Of a stretch of DNA of 64,000 nucleotides, positions 63,982-64,000 are shown piece by piece. Location of the stretch: the NCBI RefSeq assembly GCF_004296575.1, contig NZ_SAYT01000002.1, forward strand, positions 124,001 through 188,000. The letters are read 5' to 3'. Source of the DNA: Dyella amyloliquefaciens (GTDB lineage Bacteria; Pseudomonadota; Gammaproteobacteria; Xanthomonadales; Rhodanobacteraceae). Made by a program: the position numbers and the translations under genes. The notes beneath the pieces are model-generated. The model saw only the letters and a list, made by a program, of their open reading frames with translations. It did not search any database and was not told the DNA's origin. Every line of letters starts with the position of its first letter. The stretch's first letter is position 1.

Positions 63982-64000
63982 CCCGCCACACCGCCTCTCA
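63978..64000 (+). CDS. Start of the gene after tpsA, probably the TpsB secretion partner (fragment)
   Basis: An ATG at 63978 overlaps the TpsA stop by 4 bp (ATGA) and reads MTRHTAS to the window edge. Seven codons do not allow identification. TpsA genes are usually paired with a FhaC/ShlB-type Omp85 barrel and the overlap implies translational coupling, so a TpsB gene is the likely reading. Confidence 0.5.

Overview
The window reads as high-GC chromosomal DNA of a gammaproteobacterium, most likely in the Xanthomonadales (a Rhodanobacteraceae or Xanthomonadaceae relative). That placement is inference. It rests on the GC-rich codon use, several TonB-dependent receptors, a lexA/umuD-like–imuA–imuB–dnaE2 mutagenesis cassette, a YbiI-type zinc-finger protein and a two-partner-secretion adhesin. 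No rRNA, tRNA, IS element, phage or CRISPR array was seen. About 47 coding features are supported, tightly packed and mostly in short operons.

Layout. 1-1.4 kb: the start of an RND efflux operon (minus strand; adaptor lipoprotein, then pump, running off the left edge). 1.6-3.9 kb: a PotE-like antiporter followed by an orphan amino-acid binding protein. 4.4 kb: a universal stress protein. 5.1-10.8 kb: the SOS-type mutagenesis cassette, headed by a UmuD-like self-cleaving peptidase and preceded by a perfect 12-bp inverted repeat. 11-15 kb: Asp/Glu racemase, aldo/keto reductase, a REP-like repeat pair, phosphoglucomutase and YbiI. 15.2-21.2 kb: a NodT-type outer-membrane efflux lipoprotein, an OsmC gene broken by one amber codon, a MASE1 sensor with a degenerate kinase end behind a 24-bp near-palindrome, a small secreted protein and an orphan FecR-like protein. 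21.2-26.1 kb: a stress cluster of three Usp genes, a GNAT acetyltransferase and a beta-CASP RNase-like protein. 26.1-29 kb: a TonB receptor with a DUF2946 partner. 29.1-35.2 kb: MarR regulator, M13 peptidase, Fe(II)/2OG dioxygenase, nucleoside deoxyribosyltransferase, small proteins and ProC.

35.3-43.6 kb is one apparent minus-strand operon. It holds a TonB-dependent siderophore-type receptor followed by three exported amidohydrolase-family proteins, one of which has lost its metal ligands. This is the best candidate in the window for an uncharacterised uptake-and-hydrolysis system. 43.8-50.4 kb: an alpha/beta hydrolase diverging from an AraC regulator, then a translationally coupled PepSY / PaiB-like / amino-acid permease operon with a predicted outer-membrane protein. 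A strong bidirectional terminator separates it from a lipoprotein sulfatase (50.5-52.3 kb). After about 1.2 kb without recognisable genes, a 3469-residue TpsA exoprotein with 32 YDG-type repeats fills the rest. The start codon of its probable secretion partner overlaps its stop at the right edge.

All calls come from reading the sequence; no database search or structure prediction was run.
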